Shown: one piece after another, positions 43,874-53,652 of the stretch
How the letters are laid out: each line of letters begins with the position of its first letter
Position numbering within the stretch: position 1 is the stretch's first letter
Origin: Delphinus delphis
Lineage: Eukaryota; Chordata; Mammalia; Artiodactyla; Delphinidae
Direction of reading: 5' to 3'
Assembly (NCBI RefSeq): GCF_949987515.2
Contig: NC_082694.2
Coordinates: 10,843,958-10,907,957 of the forward strand
Length of the DNA: 64,000 nt
Position numbers and translations under genes: made by a program
Notes under the pieces: model-generated
Seen by the model: only the letters and a program-made list of their open reading frames with translations
Databases searched by the model: none
What the model was told of the DNA's origin: nothing

Positions 43874-44198
43874 ATAGAGCAACAAAACCTATGAAACAAT
43901 ATTAAATAGTATGACATATGTATAATTGGAGTCCCAGAAGAAAAGGAGAGAGAGAATGGGGAGAGTAAACAGCTGCAGAAAGAATGACTGAACATTTTCC
44001 AAAACTGATGAAAGACATCAACCCACAGATTTAATAATCTCAGTAAAACAAGTAGGATAAATACAAGGAAGGCTATTTCTAGGAACATTATAATCAAGCT
44101 AGAAAACAGAAGTAAAGAGAAAGTCTTAAAATCATCCAGAAAGTATAGTCATATTACATTCAGAGGAAAAACAGTAAGAACAATAACTGACTTTAAAA

Positions 44199-44377
44199 GA
44201 AATATATTTATTTATTTGGTTGTGCTGGGTCTTAGTTGTGGCATGTGGGATCTTTGTTGAGGCATGTGGGATCTTTTAGTTAGAGCATGCAGGATCTAGT
44301 TCCCTGACCAGGGATCGAACCCAGGCCCCCTGCATTGGGAGCGTGGAGTCTTAAGCACTGGACCACCAGGGAAGTCC
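44199..44377 (-). mobile_element. CHR-1-like SINE nested in the HAL1-like element
   Basis: ATATTTATTTATTTGGTTG tail, three GGCATGTGGGATC-type blocks, CCCTGACCAGGGATCGAAC and CCACCAGGGAAGTCC. Confidence 0.92.
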
Positions 44378-44962
44378 CACTAACTTATTAGAAACTAAGG
44401 AAGCCAGAAGACAATTGAAGAACAATTTTAAAGGCTTAAAGGAAACAAAACCTGCAAACTTAGAAGTCTACATCCAATAATAATCTCCTTCAACAATAAA
44501 GGCCAAATTAAGACATTTTTAGACAAATAAAAGTTTGGAGAATTCATTGTAAGGAAACCTACACTACAAGAAATACTAATGGAAGTTCTTCAGGCCAAGG
44601 GAAAGAATCCCAGACGGAAATCTAGACTACCAGAAGGAAATGGAGAGCATCAGACATTGTAAACATGTAGACAAATAGAAGAGACAAATTTTTTTTTCAC
44701 AACAGAAACAAAAGCCTTTGGGCTGTTTGAAGCAAAAAATAATAAAAATGTAGAAATAAAGTGTATGGTAACACTAGCACAAAAGACTAAGACGGTAAAT
44801 TATACCGTTGCAAGTTTCATTTATAATCTTGATGTGAGTGATGGATACAGGGGTGTGTATATATTTGTAGAGATTCACGGAGCTGTACAGTTAAGATTTT
44901 GGGTACTTCATCATATGATAATTATACTGTACTTCACTGTACATAAAAAGAGAGAAATAATG

Positions 44963-45344
44963 GACACGACAGAGCTCTGTCAGCTGTACAGGACTCACAA
45001 ATAGAGCAGATGTTTATGTTTGTCACGGGAGAGTCAGGTCCTGCTCCCTGGAAGAGGTCGTTACAAGGCGAAGATGGAGTTGGGCTGAGGTTCAGTCTGC
45101 TTCCTGCTGTGCTGACAAGGCAGGAATTTCCTTCTGTGACTGGAGCCCTGCTGGAGCCCGTCTTCCTGTCTTCATGGAGAGATGCACCAGGACTTGACCC
45201 ATGACACGAAGGGCCCTGAGGCCTGGCCTTCCTGTCCTGGGACTCGGGGGGTGGGGCTGGGGGGACTGGAAGACAGCCTATCTCCTTCCTGGGACCCTCT
45301 TGTTTGTGGTGAGGAAAACTAGAATGTCAGCCTGGAAGAGACTT
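44963..45344. other. Unique sequence
   Basis: The base composition turns GC-rich again here, marking the end of the mobile-element block. No gene recognised. Confidence 0.5.
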
Positions 45345-45460
45345 CTGATTCAGTCAGTTCCCTGCTGCCACTTTACAGAGGTAGGACTTGGAGCTCAGAG
45401 TGAATAAATTCGGGAAACTGGATTTGAAACCAGGCCTTCTCTTTGTACTGTAACAGCTGC
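45345..45460 (-). mobile_element. MIR fragment
   Basis: Reverse MIR: CACTTTACAGAGGTAGGAC, TGGAGCTCAGAGTGAAT, GGATTTGAAACCAGGCC. Confidence 0.7.
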
Positions 45461-45878
45461 CTTGGGCCCATTTAAGCTTGTCCTGCCTGAACAAAGCTAG
45501 AGGATCCACAGTTATCTCTTTCTCTGCCCCTTTCTTAAAAATCCTCATTCTATCAAGGCCCTTGCTTTGTTAGTTCAGGGGGGAGCAGCTGATGAAACTA
45601 ATTCATACTATAGTATGAGTGACTGATACCCATTTAAAGCCTGCCTGAAAGGGCATGTATATTAACCACCTCCAAGAAACCATCCTCACAGTGTGATCCC
45701 ACTCAGCATGGCAGGCTGAGGAGGCATATTTTGGGTCAGGGGCAGGCAAAGAAAGTGAGAAGAGTTTGCAGTCTGGAGGCAACATAGGGTAGGAGGGAGG
45801 GCCGGGATCCGTCTCCACTGTGTCCCACCCTGGGCACATCATATGGCTTCCCTGCGCCTGGTTCTTCCTCTATAAAAT
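45461..45878. other. Unique sequence
   Basis: Nothing recognised apart from a MIR-like ending near 45840-45878 (CTTCCTCTATAAAATGAGG) that is cut by the next SINE. Confidence 0.5.
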
Positions 45879-45887
45879 GAGGGCTGG

Positions 45888-46090
45888 GGCTTCCCTGGTG
45901 GCGCAGTGGTTGAGAGTCCGCCTGCCGATGCAGGGGACGCGGGTTCGTGCCCCGGTCAGGGAAGATCCCACATGCCGCGGAGCGGCTGGGCCCGTGAGCC
46001 ATGGCCGCTGAGCCTGCGTGTCCGGAGCCTGTGCTCCGCAACGGGAGAGGCCATAAGAGTGAGAGGCCCTTGTACCGCAAAAAAAAAAAA
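45888..46090 (+). mobile_element. CHR-type SINE (short type)
   Basis: Intact head with boxes A and B and a 12-base A tail. Flanked by GAGGGCTGG at 45879-45887 and 46091-46099. Confidence 0.96.
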
Positions 46091-46099
46091 GAGGGCTGG

Positions 46100-46924
46100 A
46101 CGCGAGGATAGCTCAGAAGCCCTTCCTCTCTGACACCCAAGGCCCTTTCACTCACATCCTTCTAGTGTGTTCACTTTACAGGGGTGGTCTTGTTATCAGC
46201 TTCGGCTCTCATGACCACCCTAGAGGATTAGAGCCTCAGGTATGGGGGGATCTGCAGGGCAGAGAAGGAAGGTCATTCTGTGGGGTGGACTCTGAGTTCC
46301 TCCCTCCTCCACCCCCGCCCCCCCAGGCTGCCTCATGAAAGGGGCTGGGGTAGCCTTCTTTTCACACCTGAACCCTGGCTGCCTCTCTGGCCAGGCAGCA
46401 GTGCCCTCCCTGGACAGGGTTGGGGGTGGAGTGGGGAGCCAGCCCCACTCGAGGCCCCAGAGAGAAGTAGGGGACCCCTTCCAGAGGGGCTCTTCCTGCT
46501 CAGCTCCTCCCCAGCATCAGGCATCGCAGCCACCCGAATGCCCTCACCGACTCCCAGCTGCCCCTCACCCTCTGCCCTTCTGTGCTTTTGCTCACACTTC
46601 CCCTCCACCTCCGGCTGCCCTTCTCTCCTTCTCTGCCTGCCATGCTCTCACTGAGGCGGCTCCCCTAGCAGGGTGCAGTGCATGATGACCGCGGAGACAG
46701 GCATTTCTAGCTCACTCAGGGGTCTCCCTTGCTCTCGGGGGACTCCCTGGCGGAAGGACCACGACTTACTCCCGTCCACCCACTCCCCAGTGCACAGCGC
46801 CTTTTGGGGTTTGGAGACACGCATTCTGATCCCCTCAGTACGCTGGCGCAGCACAGCGTCCCTGAGCACCCTTGAGGTCCTGGCCCAGCCCAGGCACATT
46901 CTTGGGAGACTGAGGAAAGGATAG
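46100..46924. other. Unique GC-rich sequence
   Basis: No gene supported. The 124- and 116-codon + frames (46280-46654, 46335-46685) are Pro/Ser/Leu-rich without domains. Confidence 0.5.
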
Positions 46925-47210
46925 GCTGAGAAGCTAAGAGGCAGAAAAATCTGGGTTCAAATCCCAGCTCATCACACAGGAGCTGATGAACCAGGACACT
47001 TTGCCTAACGCCTCTGAGCCTCACCATAAAATGAGACGCTAGTGCCTCCTTCACGGGCCGTGGTGATGGGTAAGCAAAATGGTGTAATGTGAAGGAAAAT
47101 GCTCAGAATGATTATTCTTATTCCTACTGTCCACCTGTGAGACCCTGGCAGGCCACTTACCATCTGGTTTTCTCACTGTGAAGGGAATAACGGTCCCAGC
47201 ACTGCCTGCG
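46925..47210 (+). mobile_element. Two MIR pieces in tandem, sense
   Basis: First (46925-47115): CTGGGTTCAAATCCCAGC, CGCCTCTGAGCCTCACC, AAAATGAGACGCTAGTGCC. Second (about 47125-47205): CTGTGAGACCCTGGCAGGCC, TTTTCTCACTGTGAAGGG. Confidence 0.75.
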
Positions 47211-47494
47211 TCGCCAGGCCCTGGTGTGCCTTAGAGGCAGTTCGGGTGATGATGGCGGTCAGGGGGCCAGAAGAAGCGAGGAGGACCGGATGGGGCCCAT
47301 GGCAGCTTCCCACAGCTCTGGGCCCAGAGATGAGCGGCCCCGCTGCTCCCCTCCAGCCGCAGAAGCACCAGCTGCTGTCCTGCCGCCTCCCGGCCGTGTT
47401 TGCTCGCTGACTAGGTCCACGGGAGCCTGGGGACCCAGAGCCCCACACCTTCCCCAGAAAGACCCCCAAGGTGGTATGTTCTTCTCTTGCTCTG
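47211..47494. other. Unique sequence
   Basis: Nothing recognised. Confidence 0.5.
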
Positions 47495-47660
47495 GGGATT
47501 TCAAACTGTTTTATTTCCAGAATAAAGAGAACAAAGCCCCTCTGACAGCAGTAATTGTGCGGTGATAAAAGGAGGCTTAATGGGCTCTCATTAAGAGGTG
47601 CGCTCAGGGAGTGAGACAGCTCTGACAGCTGCCAGTGCCGACTGTCACAGAATCATGGTG
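47495..47660. promoter_or_regulatory. Candidate conserved non-coding element with paired homeodomain-like and TGACAG sites
   Basis: An AT-richer island in GC-rich unique DNA. It has TGACAG (the Meis/TGIF core) at 47543-47548 and 47623-47628, TAATTG at 47552-47557, TGATAAA at 47563-47569, and the inverted pair CTTAATG (47576-47582) / CATTAAG (47589-47595). The motif cluster is seen; enhancer function is inference. Confidence 0.4.
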
Positions 47661-49432
47661 CCACTCCTCAAGGGACCAGGAGGAGGGGAGGGGACCGTGG
47701 GGGACAGCCTGGAAGGCACGCCTGCCCAAGCCCCACCCCTGGGCTGCAGATTCTGCTCCGGAAAATGGGGTTCCAGGTAGAAAGGGTCAGAAGCATCAGT
47801 TCCTTGTCTGGCCCCTCAGAGCCATCTCAGGTGCCTTGTGGCCGTGTCTGTAGCACTTGCCATCTGATGAGATGAACATGGGCCAGGACGGGATCTCAGG
47901 GGCCGTCTGGACTAGGTCTTGCAAATTCTTGGTCACATGTAACCATTCCTGTGCCCATCACACATCCGTCCCTGCTGAGCCTGGGGGCAGCCGCGCCCAG
48001 TTGGCCTGTGAGTGGAGGCCGGTAGAGCCACTGCCAGACCCCAGGGCCCGTGCAGCCTGGTGTGGGTGGATCCATCCTGCAGCTTGTTTTGCATGGGGAG
48101 GAAGCGGTGACCTAGGCCTGGCTGAGGGGCCCGGACAGATGCTTAACATCTTTGTCCTGAGCCCTGTTTCCTCTGGCTCAGGCCGGGAGATGCACTGAGT
48201 CCTCATGTTGCCGAAAGTCCACGCAAGTGCACGTCGGGGTTAGCTGGAGCTCCGGTCTTAAGCTCTGGGAGAGTCAGGGTACCATACCCCAGTTCCTTTT
48301 CTCCCCGTTGTGTCTTTCCTCATTGATCTGAGTCATCGAAAGGGTAGAGTTTGTCCCATTGTGGTCCCATGAATGGAAGCTGGCCCCTCTGTGTAGAGTT
48401 GAACAGGGGTAGGAGTGCAAACAGCCCCAGGGGTATAATACAGGTCACAGGTGCAGGGAAGATGCATGTCTTGGGGCCAGAGGTGAGGAGGCCACGTAGG
48501 AGCCCCCAAGGAGGCAGGGAGGGAGGAGCGGAGGGACAGAGAGAGGAAAGAGAGGGGAGGGGACTGCACACACCACAGTGGGAGGCCTTCTGCGAGGCTC
48601 CCTGTGTCCTCAGTCATGTGACTGAAACTCACTAGATGTCCCCTGAGCCCGGGTAGCAGGGTTGGCCAGGAGGAGGCAGTCCCAAGCTGCCCTTAGAGAA
48701 GGACCCTGGACTCCCCACCCCAGGCCGAGGACAGGGGGACAGGGAGGGGCTCCAGGCAGTGTCACTGAGCTCTTGGGGTCAAGGGGCAGGGGCAATATCT
48801 GGGCTACACTTTTATTCCACAGCAGTGATGTGAGGGGGTGTGGAGTGCTGGGCATGCAGTGGGTAGACTCCATGGGTGTGAGGCTGGCCTCTGCAGGCTG
48901 CCAATTTTGGTTGTGCAGTGGCCAACCTGTGCAACAGGACCCTTGCTGTGTGCCAACACATGGCACAGCCAAGGGGTCTTGGGAACATGAAACCTGAATT
49001 CACTCCTATGCTCTTCTTCTCTCTGTGGACCACGCGAGCCAGGCTGTCTGGGTTTGTATTGTGTTCACCAACCCAGCTTCTCCCCGGTGCCCCCCAGCCC
49101 AGCCTTGGCATTGCTTGTGGAACAAAGACGGAGGAAGAGTCGCCACTTTCAGGAAACTGGCCAGTGACAGGTCTGGGCACTGCCAGTATGGGGACTCTTT
49201 CTTGTTATGTAGTTTCTCGTTTTGATGGAATATCTCTTCCAAAAGTTTCTTGAGAAAAGGCACAGAAGAGGAAGTTACGTCTGAAAATGTCTTCAGCGTT
49301 CTATCCCGCTTACCAGATAGTCTGGCCAGTGTATTCATCCAGGTTCTTGTAGCAGACGGCTGGCTCCAGGGCGGATTTGACCTCCCCGGCTGGTCCACCC
49401 TTTTGGCTCCCAGATGCAGGGGCAGCATCCCC
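47661..49432. other. Unique GC-rich sequence, 1.8 kb
   Basis: No gene supported. Several 60-140 codon open frames on both strands have no known domain. 49200-49350 is AT-richer and may be an old repeat I cannot place. Confidence 0.5.
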
Positions 49433-49516
49433 CGACCTCACGTTCATGTCTCTTTTGCGACCTCACGTTCATGTCCCTTTCGCGACCTCATGTTCATGTC
49501 CCTTTCGCGACCTCCA
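49433..49516. repeat. 25-bp minisatellite, three full units and a partial
   Basis: Units start at 49433, 49458 and 49483, each reading CGACCTCAYGTTCATGTC followed by YCTTTYG, then a partial unit at 49508-49516. Units 1 and 2 differ at two bases and units 2 and 3 at one, so the array is young or homogenised. Confidence 0.95.
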
Positions 49517-50429
49517 CTGTAACATCCCATCACTCAGAAGCCCTCAGCAATCATTACAAACAAGGCAAATAGGCCAAGGGAGCACTAACAAACGGCAACT
49601 TTAATTACCAGCAAAGCACATGGAGACCACATTCTAGGAATGTATCTTAACTAGAGGTACCTCCCGGGGAAAAATTGAAAATACTAATAAGAAAAAAAAA
49701 GCCCGCCCCTGCGTCTGCCATACTGGGCTTTAACGGCGGCTGCCTCCTGTTCGAGAAGACCTACCTCCCAGGAGTATTAAATTTTTTATTGTTCCTTTTT
49801 ATTTTTTATTTTTTTGGTGGAGGGGGTGTTTATTTGTTGAACCAGTAGCAGCAGCAGCAGAAGGAGGAATGGGGAAAATGCAAAACTGGTTTGCGGTGTC
49901 TGCCTTGACTGGGGGTGGCACATGGGCGGCTCCCAAGCCCGCTCTACTGGGCCTTGCAGGCCACGCAGGGCTCACACACTCCCGGTCTCTGTGTGACATG
50001 GTTACGGGCCTCATGCTATTAGAATGAATAGAGACGTGAAGGGGGGACAGGGGTAGTGGTGCCCTGGCTGGAGTTCTGGCTGGTGGGTTTCTGGCAGGAG
50101 GGGCCATCTACTAGGAAAGGCACAGCCGATGTGACCCCCTGCCCATCCTTGGGGAGGCTGGAAGGGACAGGTAGACTCCACCCACCACCCTCATCCCCCA
50201 GCTCCAGTGGGGAAACTCAAGGCCAGTGGCTGGCCTGAGGTCACCAGCATCCAGGAGGTGGCAGGACCCTCCTGGGGCTGCCCTAGGTCCCCACAAAGGC
50301 AGCTTGCTTTCCTGGTGGCCTGGGTCCCTCTGAATGCCCATTGCGGAACCCCGAGCGCTAATGGCGCCTGGCCCAGCAGCCTGGAACCAGGATCCCTGTG
50401 CTCCTCCCAAGGGTGCCGGGGAAGCTGGA
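49517..50429. other. Unique sequence, mixed composition
   Basis: The first 280 bases are AT-rich and end in T-rich runs at 49780-49815. A MIR-like piece in reverse lies at about 50195-50265 (GGGGAAACTCAAGGCCAG, CCTGAGGTCACCAGCATCC). No gene recognised. Confidence 0.5.
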
Positions 50430-50785
50430 AACACCCCAGTTGTCCACCCCAGGGAGAGGATTAAACAAAGTGCGGGAGCCAACGCACGACGTGCAAGGAA
50501 AAACCTCCGAGGGCGTTTGTGAGAACACCCAGAGGCAGGACTGTATGCTGAATATGACCTCATTTGTGTAGAAAAATAATGAATGTATATTTTATGAGGA
50601 AACGCCGAACCTCTTATGCCTGTATGTGAGTTTTAAAAGATTCAGAGGAGTGCTCCAAAATTGTTAATAATGATTATTCGGGCTAGGGAGACGTTTCATC
50701 TCAGACATCTGGTATTTGCTTGAATTGTTAACATGAACATGTATATATTTTTTATGGTGTGTTACTTTCGTTAAAAAAAAGAACT
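50430..50785 (+). mobile_element. Old L1 3' UTR fragment, sense
   Basis: Order of AAACACCCCAGTTGTCCACC, GGATTAAACAAAGTGC, GACCTCATTTGTGTAGAAA and the end TTTATGGTGTGTTACTTTCG followed by an A run fits an old L1 3' end. Confidence 0.65.
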
Positions 50786-51744
50786 AGCTTTAGTCATTAC
50801 CTGTGGAGACAGAAACATGTTTTGGGGAGGGGGAGGTAGTTGAGAGACACATTAGCATTGCCTGGAATATTTAAGTGTTTTTTTTTTTAACAAAGATATT
50901 CTTGAGCAATTTAAATACATCTTAAAAACCTAGTAAATAAATAAAAAATAAAACTTCTGGCTGTGGCTTCGGAGCTCCCCCCCACCCCGTACCTCCTTTA
51001 CTCCCACTCCGCTTGGGAAGCTCAGGTCTAATCTTTGCAGCTGGAAGAAGGCCTGCAGAGGCCTCACTGGCTGGGCTCGAGCAGGTGCCAGGCCCAGAGA
51101 AGCTGTGTGCTCTGGCCAGGGCAGCTCAGCACTCAGGATCCCAGCTCCATGGGGCTCTAGGGGGGCTCAGAGGTCACATAACTTACCCAATCCTGCAGTC
51201 AGCTTCAGAGGAGCAGGGTTGGACCCACGAGCCCAGCAGAGCTCCCCAGAAATGGATGGTCCCCGCCCCACTGCATGGGCGAAACACCATTGCTGTCTCT
51301 AAAGCCCTCCAAGTCCCCCTCGTTGGGTTCCCCAAGGGGCCCTGGTGGTCCCTGAGCCCACCAGCCCAAGGATCCACACCTTTGTCCAGAGTGAGGCTTG
51401 ATCCAGCATGGGCTGGGGGAGGGGTGTGTGCTTGGGGAGGAGGTCCCAGGTCCCTTCCCAGGACGGAGCTCCTTTCCCCCTCCTCACCCCCTCTGCTCCT
51501 CAGTGGCTGGCAGGTCAGCTCCTGCCTCCCGAATTGTTATGCCAGCTCTGAAACACACCCATCTCCCCGACTTGGTTCTGGAAAGGGCCCTGGACAGGAG
51601 CCAGGAAACCCATCTTGGAGTCCTCACTCTGCCCCAACCAGTCTGGTGACCTTGGATCTCCTTTTCCCTGGGGAGTGAGAGATTTGCCACTTTCCTGCGT
51701 CATAGGGCAAGAATATTAGGAGAGCTGAGGGCTGGAGAAGGCAG
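50786..51744. other. Unique sequence
   Basis: T- and A-rich runs lie at 50878-50950. The 221-codon + frame at 51013-51678 has no recognised domain and is not supported. MIR-like scraps are possible at 51150-51250 and 51615-51680. Confidence 0.5.
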
Positions 51745-52150
51745 AGGAAGCAATGTTTTCATTCATTCGATGCTCAGCTTTTATGAAGCACCTGCAGGAT
51801 ATCAGGTACAATGCTAGGGGAGACCCAGATAAAGGAGAAAGGGACTTTACCACTGAGGTGCTCACAGTGCAGTGGGGTGGCCAGCTGACAAGTGAACAGA
51901 GAATTATGTGGAAATTCTACATGCAGACATTTGAAGTAGCAAGACAGTCCTTGAGGTCTGCCTGGAGGAGTTTAGAAGCTTTGCAGAGGAGGGGGCATTT
52001 GATCTGGGCTCTTAGGGATGGCTAAGCGTTCACCAGTTAGAAGAGGACAGAGGGGCCTTGTAAGCAGCAGGCAAAACGAAGAGAAAGCAAAACGTGTTTC
52101 TCCTAGAGATGCATTAGAAGGGTAATGGTGGAAGACGGAGCTGAAGAGGC
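51745..52150 (-). mobile_element. L2 LINE 3' part, antisense
   Basis: Reversed L2: TTCATTCATTCGATGCTCAG, GAAGCACCTGCAGGATATC, GGTGCTCACAGTGCAGTGG, GAGGGGGCATTTGATCTGG. Confidence 0.8.
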
Positions 52151-52900
52151 AGGTGGGTACTAGATAGTGTTGGACCTTTTCATCAGTTAGAGTGCTTCTG
52201 GCTGCAAGTAAAAGAATTGCCCACTTAAAGTGTGTAAACACACATAATGTTTTATTATGTCACATAACAAAGAGAGGCAGGGCATTAATTTAAAAACTTA
52301 AGGTATGGTTCATATATATATATATATATATTTATATTCTTTTTCAGATTCTTTTCCCTTATAGGTCATTATAAAATATTGAGTGTAGTTCCCTGTGCTA
52401 TACAGTAGGTCCTTGTTGGTTATCTATTTTATATATAGATAGATATATAAATACATATATATTATAGATATATATAATATATATATATATCCTTCCCCCC
52501 CTTCCCCTTTGGTAAGCATAAGTTTGTTTTCTATGTCTGTGGGTTTATTTCAATAAAAAAATTTTTTTTAATTTTTAAAAATAAAAATTAAATAAATAAA
52601 ACTCCTTAAGCCCCCCACCTCCCACCAAAAAAACAAACTTATGGTATGGTTAAGGAACATTGTTTTCCACCTTGGGCTGGTCTCCTCATGGTCACAAAAT
52701 GGTTGCCATAGCACTAGACAACATGCCCACACACATCCAAAGACACGAAAGGGTAGTTTCCCTAGAAGCCTCAGCAGACGTCCCCCCAGGTCCCTTTATC
52801 TAGGATTGGGTCACATGACAAGGCTTAGGCTGTAAAGGGGTCTGGTAAAAAGGCGGCTGACATTTTCTCTCTCTAATGGAAGGCTGAGTGGGCCAGTAAG
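52151..52900. other. Possible old interspersed repeat split by a younger insertion, family not determined
   Basis: Left part (CATCAGTTAGAGTGCTTCTGG, shortened; GGCTGCAAGTAAAAGAATTG) and right part (GGTTGCCATAGCACTAG; TTGGGTCACATGACAAGGC) read like two halves of one old repeat around the 52311-52634 insertion. I cannot name it. Confidence 0.4.
52311..52634 (+). mobile_element. Retro-inserted segment made of antisense L1 3' UTR plus A/T-rich sequence
   Basis: It starts within a (TA)n run, carries young-type L1 3' UTR in reverse (AGTTCCCTGTGCTATACAG, CCCTTTGGTAAGCATAAG), then an A/T-rich part and an A-rich right end. It is flanked by AAACTTAAGGTATGGTT (52294-52310) and AAACTTATGGTATGGTT (52635-52651). 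The L1 poly-A end is missing, so the insertion seems + oriented relative to its own RNA. Confidence 0.7.
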
Positions 52901-53066
52901 GAAGAAGGGTGGAAGTAGGAGACCTGGCAATGGCCATTGTTAGAGAACCAGAGAGTCTACCAGGGTCTTGAATGCCAAGCTTATGAGTAAGGACACCATG
53001 ATGAAGCAATGGGGCAGCCATCAGAAGCCTGTGGCCAGGGCAGTGGTGGTGTAGGCTGAGTGCTGG
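52901..53066. other. Unique sequence
   Basis: Nothing recognised. Confidence 0.45.
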
Positions 53067-53090
53067 CGAGCTCTCCCTCTCTCTCTCTCT

Positions 53091-53149
<59 letters not shown>
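53067..53149. repeat. (TC)n(CA)n microsatellite
   Basis: About ten TC units, a CATATA bridge, and about 25 CA units. Confidence 0.96.
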
Positions 53150-53150
<1 letters not shown>

Positions 53151-53418
53151 AGTTCTCCAGAGGAAGGAAGGGTAATTGGGAGGGGGTCACCCAGTTCCCA
53201 AAGAGCAGTAACCTAACTTGCTCAGTGATTCCCTGAAGGTGGTGGTTTTGAGGGTGGGGGTGGGGCGGGGGCATCTGCAGATGGCAGTGGAGAAGGGAGG
53301 GGCCTCGGAGTCCAGGCCAGGCTCAGGACACATGGAAGGGCAGGGGGCCCCATGCCAAATTCTTCCCCACCAATGACTAACATCCCACCATTAAAGCTTT
53401 ATTCCTTTGGTTAAGCAT
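53150..53418. other. Unique sequence with a G-rich run
   Basis: A quadruplex-type G run lies at 53252-53271. Otherwise nothing recognised. Confidence 0.5.
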
Positions 53419-53434
53419 TACCCTCCTCTATTTT

Positions 53435-53636
53435 TTTTTTTTTTTCAGTACGCAGGCCTCTCACTGTTGTGGCCTCTCCCATTGCGGAGCACAGGCTCCG
53501 GACGCGCAGGCTCAGTGGCCATGGCTCACAGGCCCAGCCGCTCTGCGGCATGTGGGATCCTCCCGGACTGGGGCACGAACCCGCGTCCCCTGCATCGGCA
53601 GGCGGACTCTCAACCACTGCGCCACCAGGGAAGCCC
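53435..53636 (-). mobile_element. CHR-type SINE (short type)
   Basis: T run, CAGTACGCAGGCC, CCACCAGGGAAGCCC head. Target duplication TACCCTCCTCTATTTT (53419-53434) and TACCCTCCTGTATTTT (53637-53652), one mismatch. The longest + frame of the window (53407-54222, 271 codons) simply reads through this SINE. Confidence 0.96.
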
Positions 53637-53652
53637 TACCCTCCTGTATTTT

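Larger units (their letters stand above)
43135..44962 (+). mobile_element. Second L1-type element, sense; HAL1-like (ORF1 region joined to a 3' UTR)
   Basis: ORF1-region sequence (AGGCTTGATAGCAGATTGG, GGAGTCCCAGAAGAAAAGG, CATCAACCCACAGATTTAA, AACACTTTTAGAC-type end) is followed by a 3' UTR-like end (TGGATACAGGGGTGTGTAT, TATACTGTACTTCACTG) with no ORF2 between. That layout is what HAL1 elements show. It is split by a hAT element and two SINEs. Assignment to HAL1 rather than a deleted L1 is inference. Confidence 0.6.

Noticed and set aside
51013..51678. 221-codon + strand open frame
   Set aside because: No domain, low-complexity Pro/Ser/Gly content, and competing frames on both strands.
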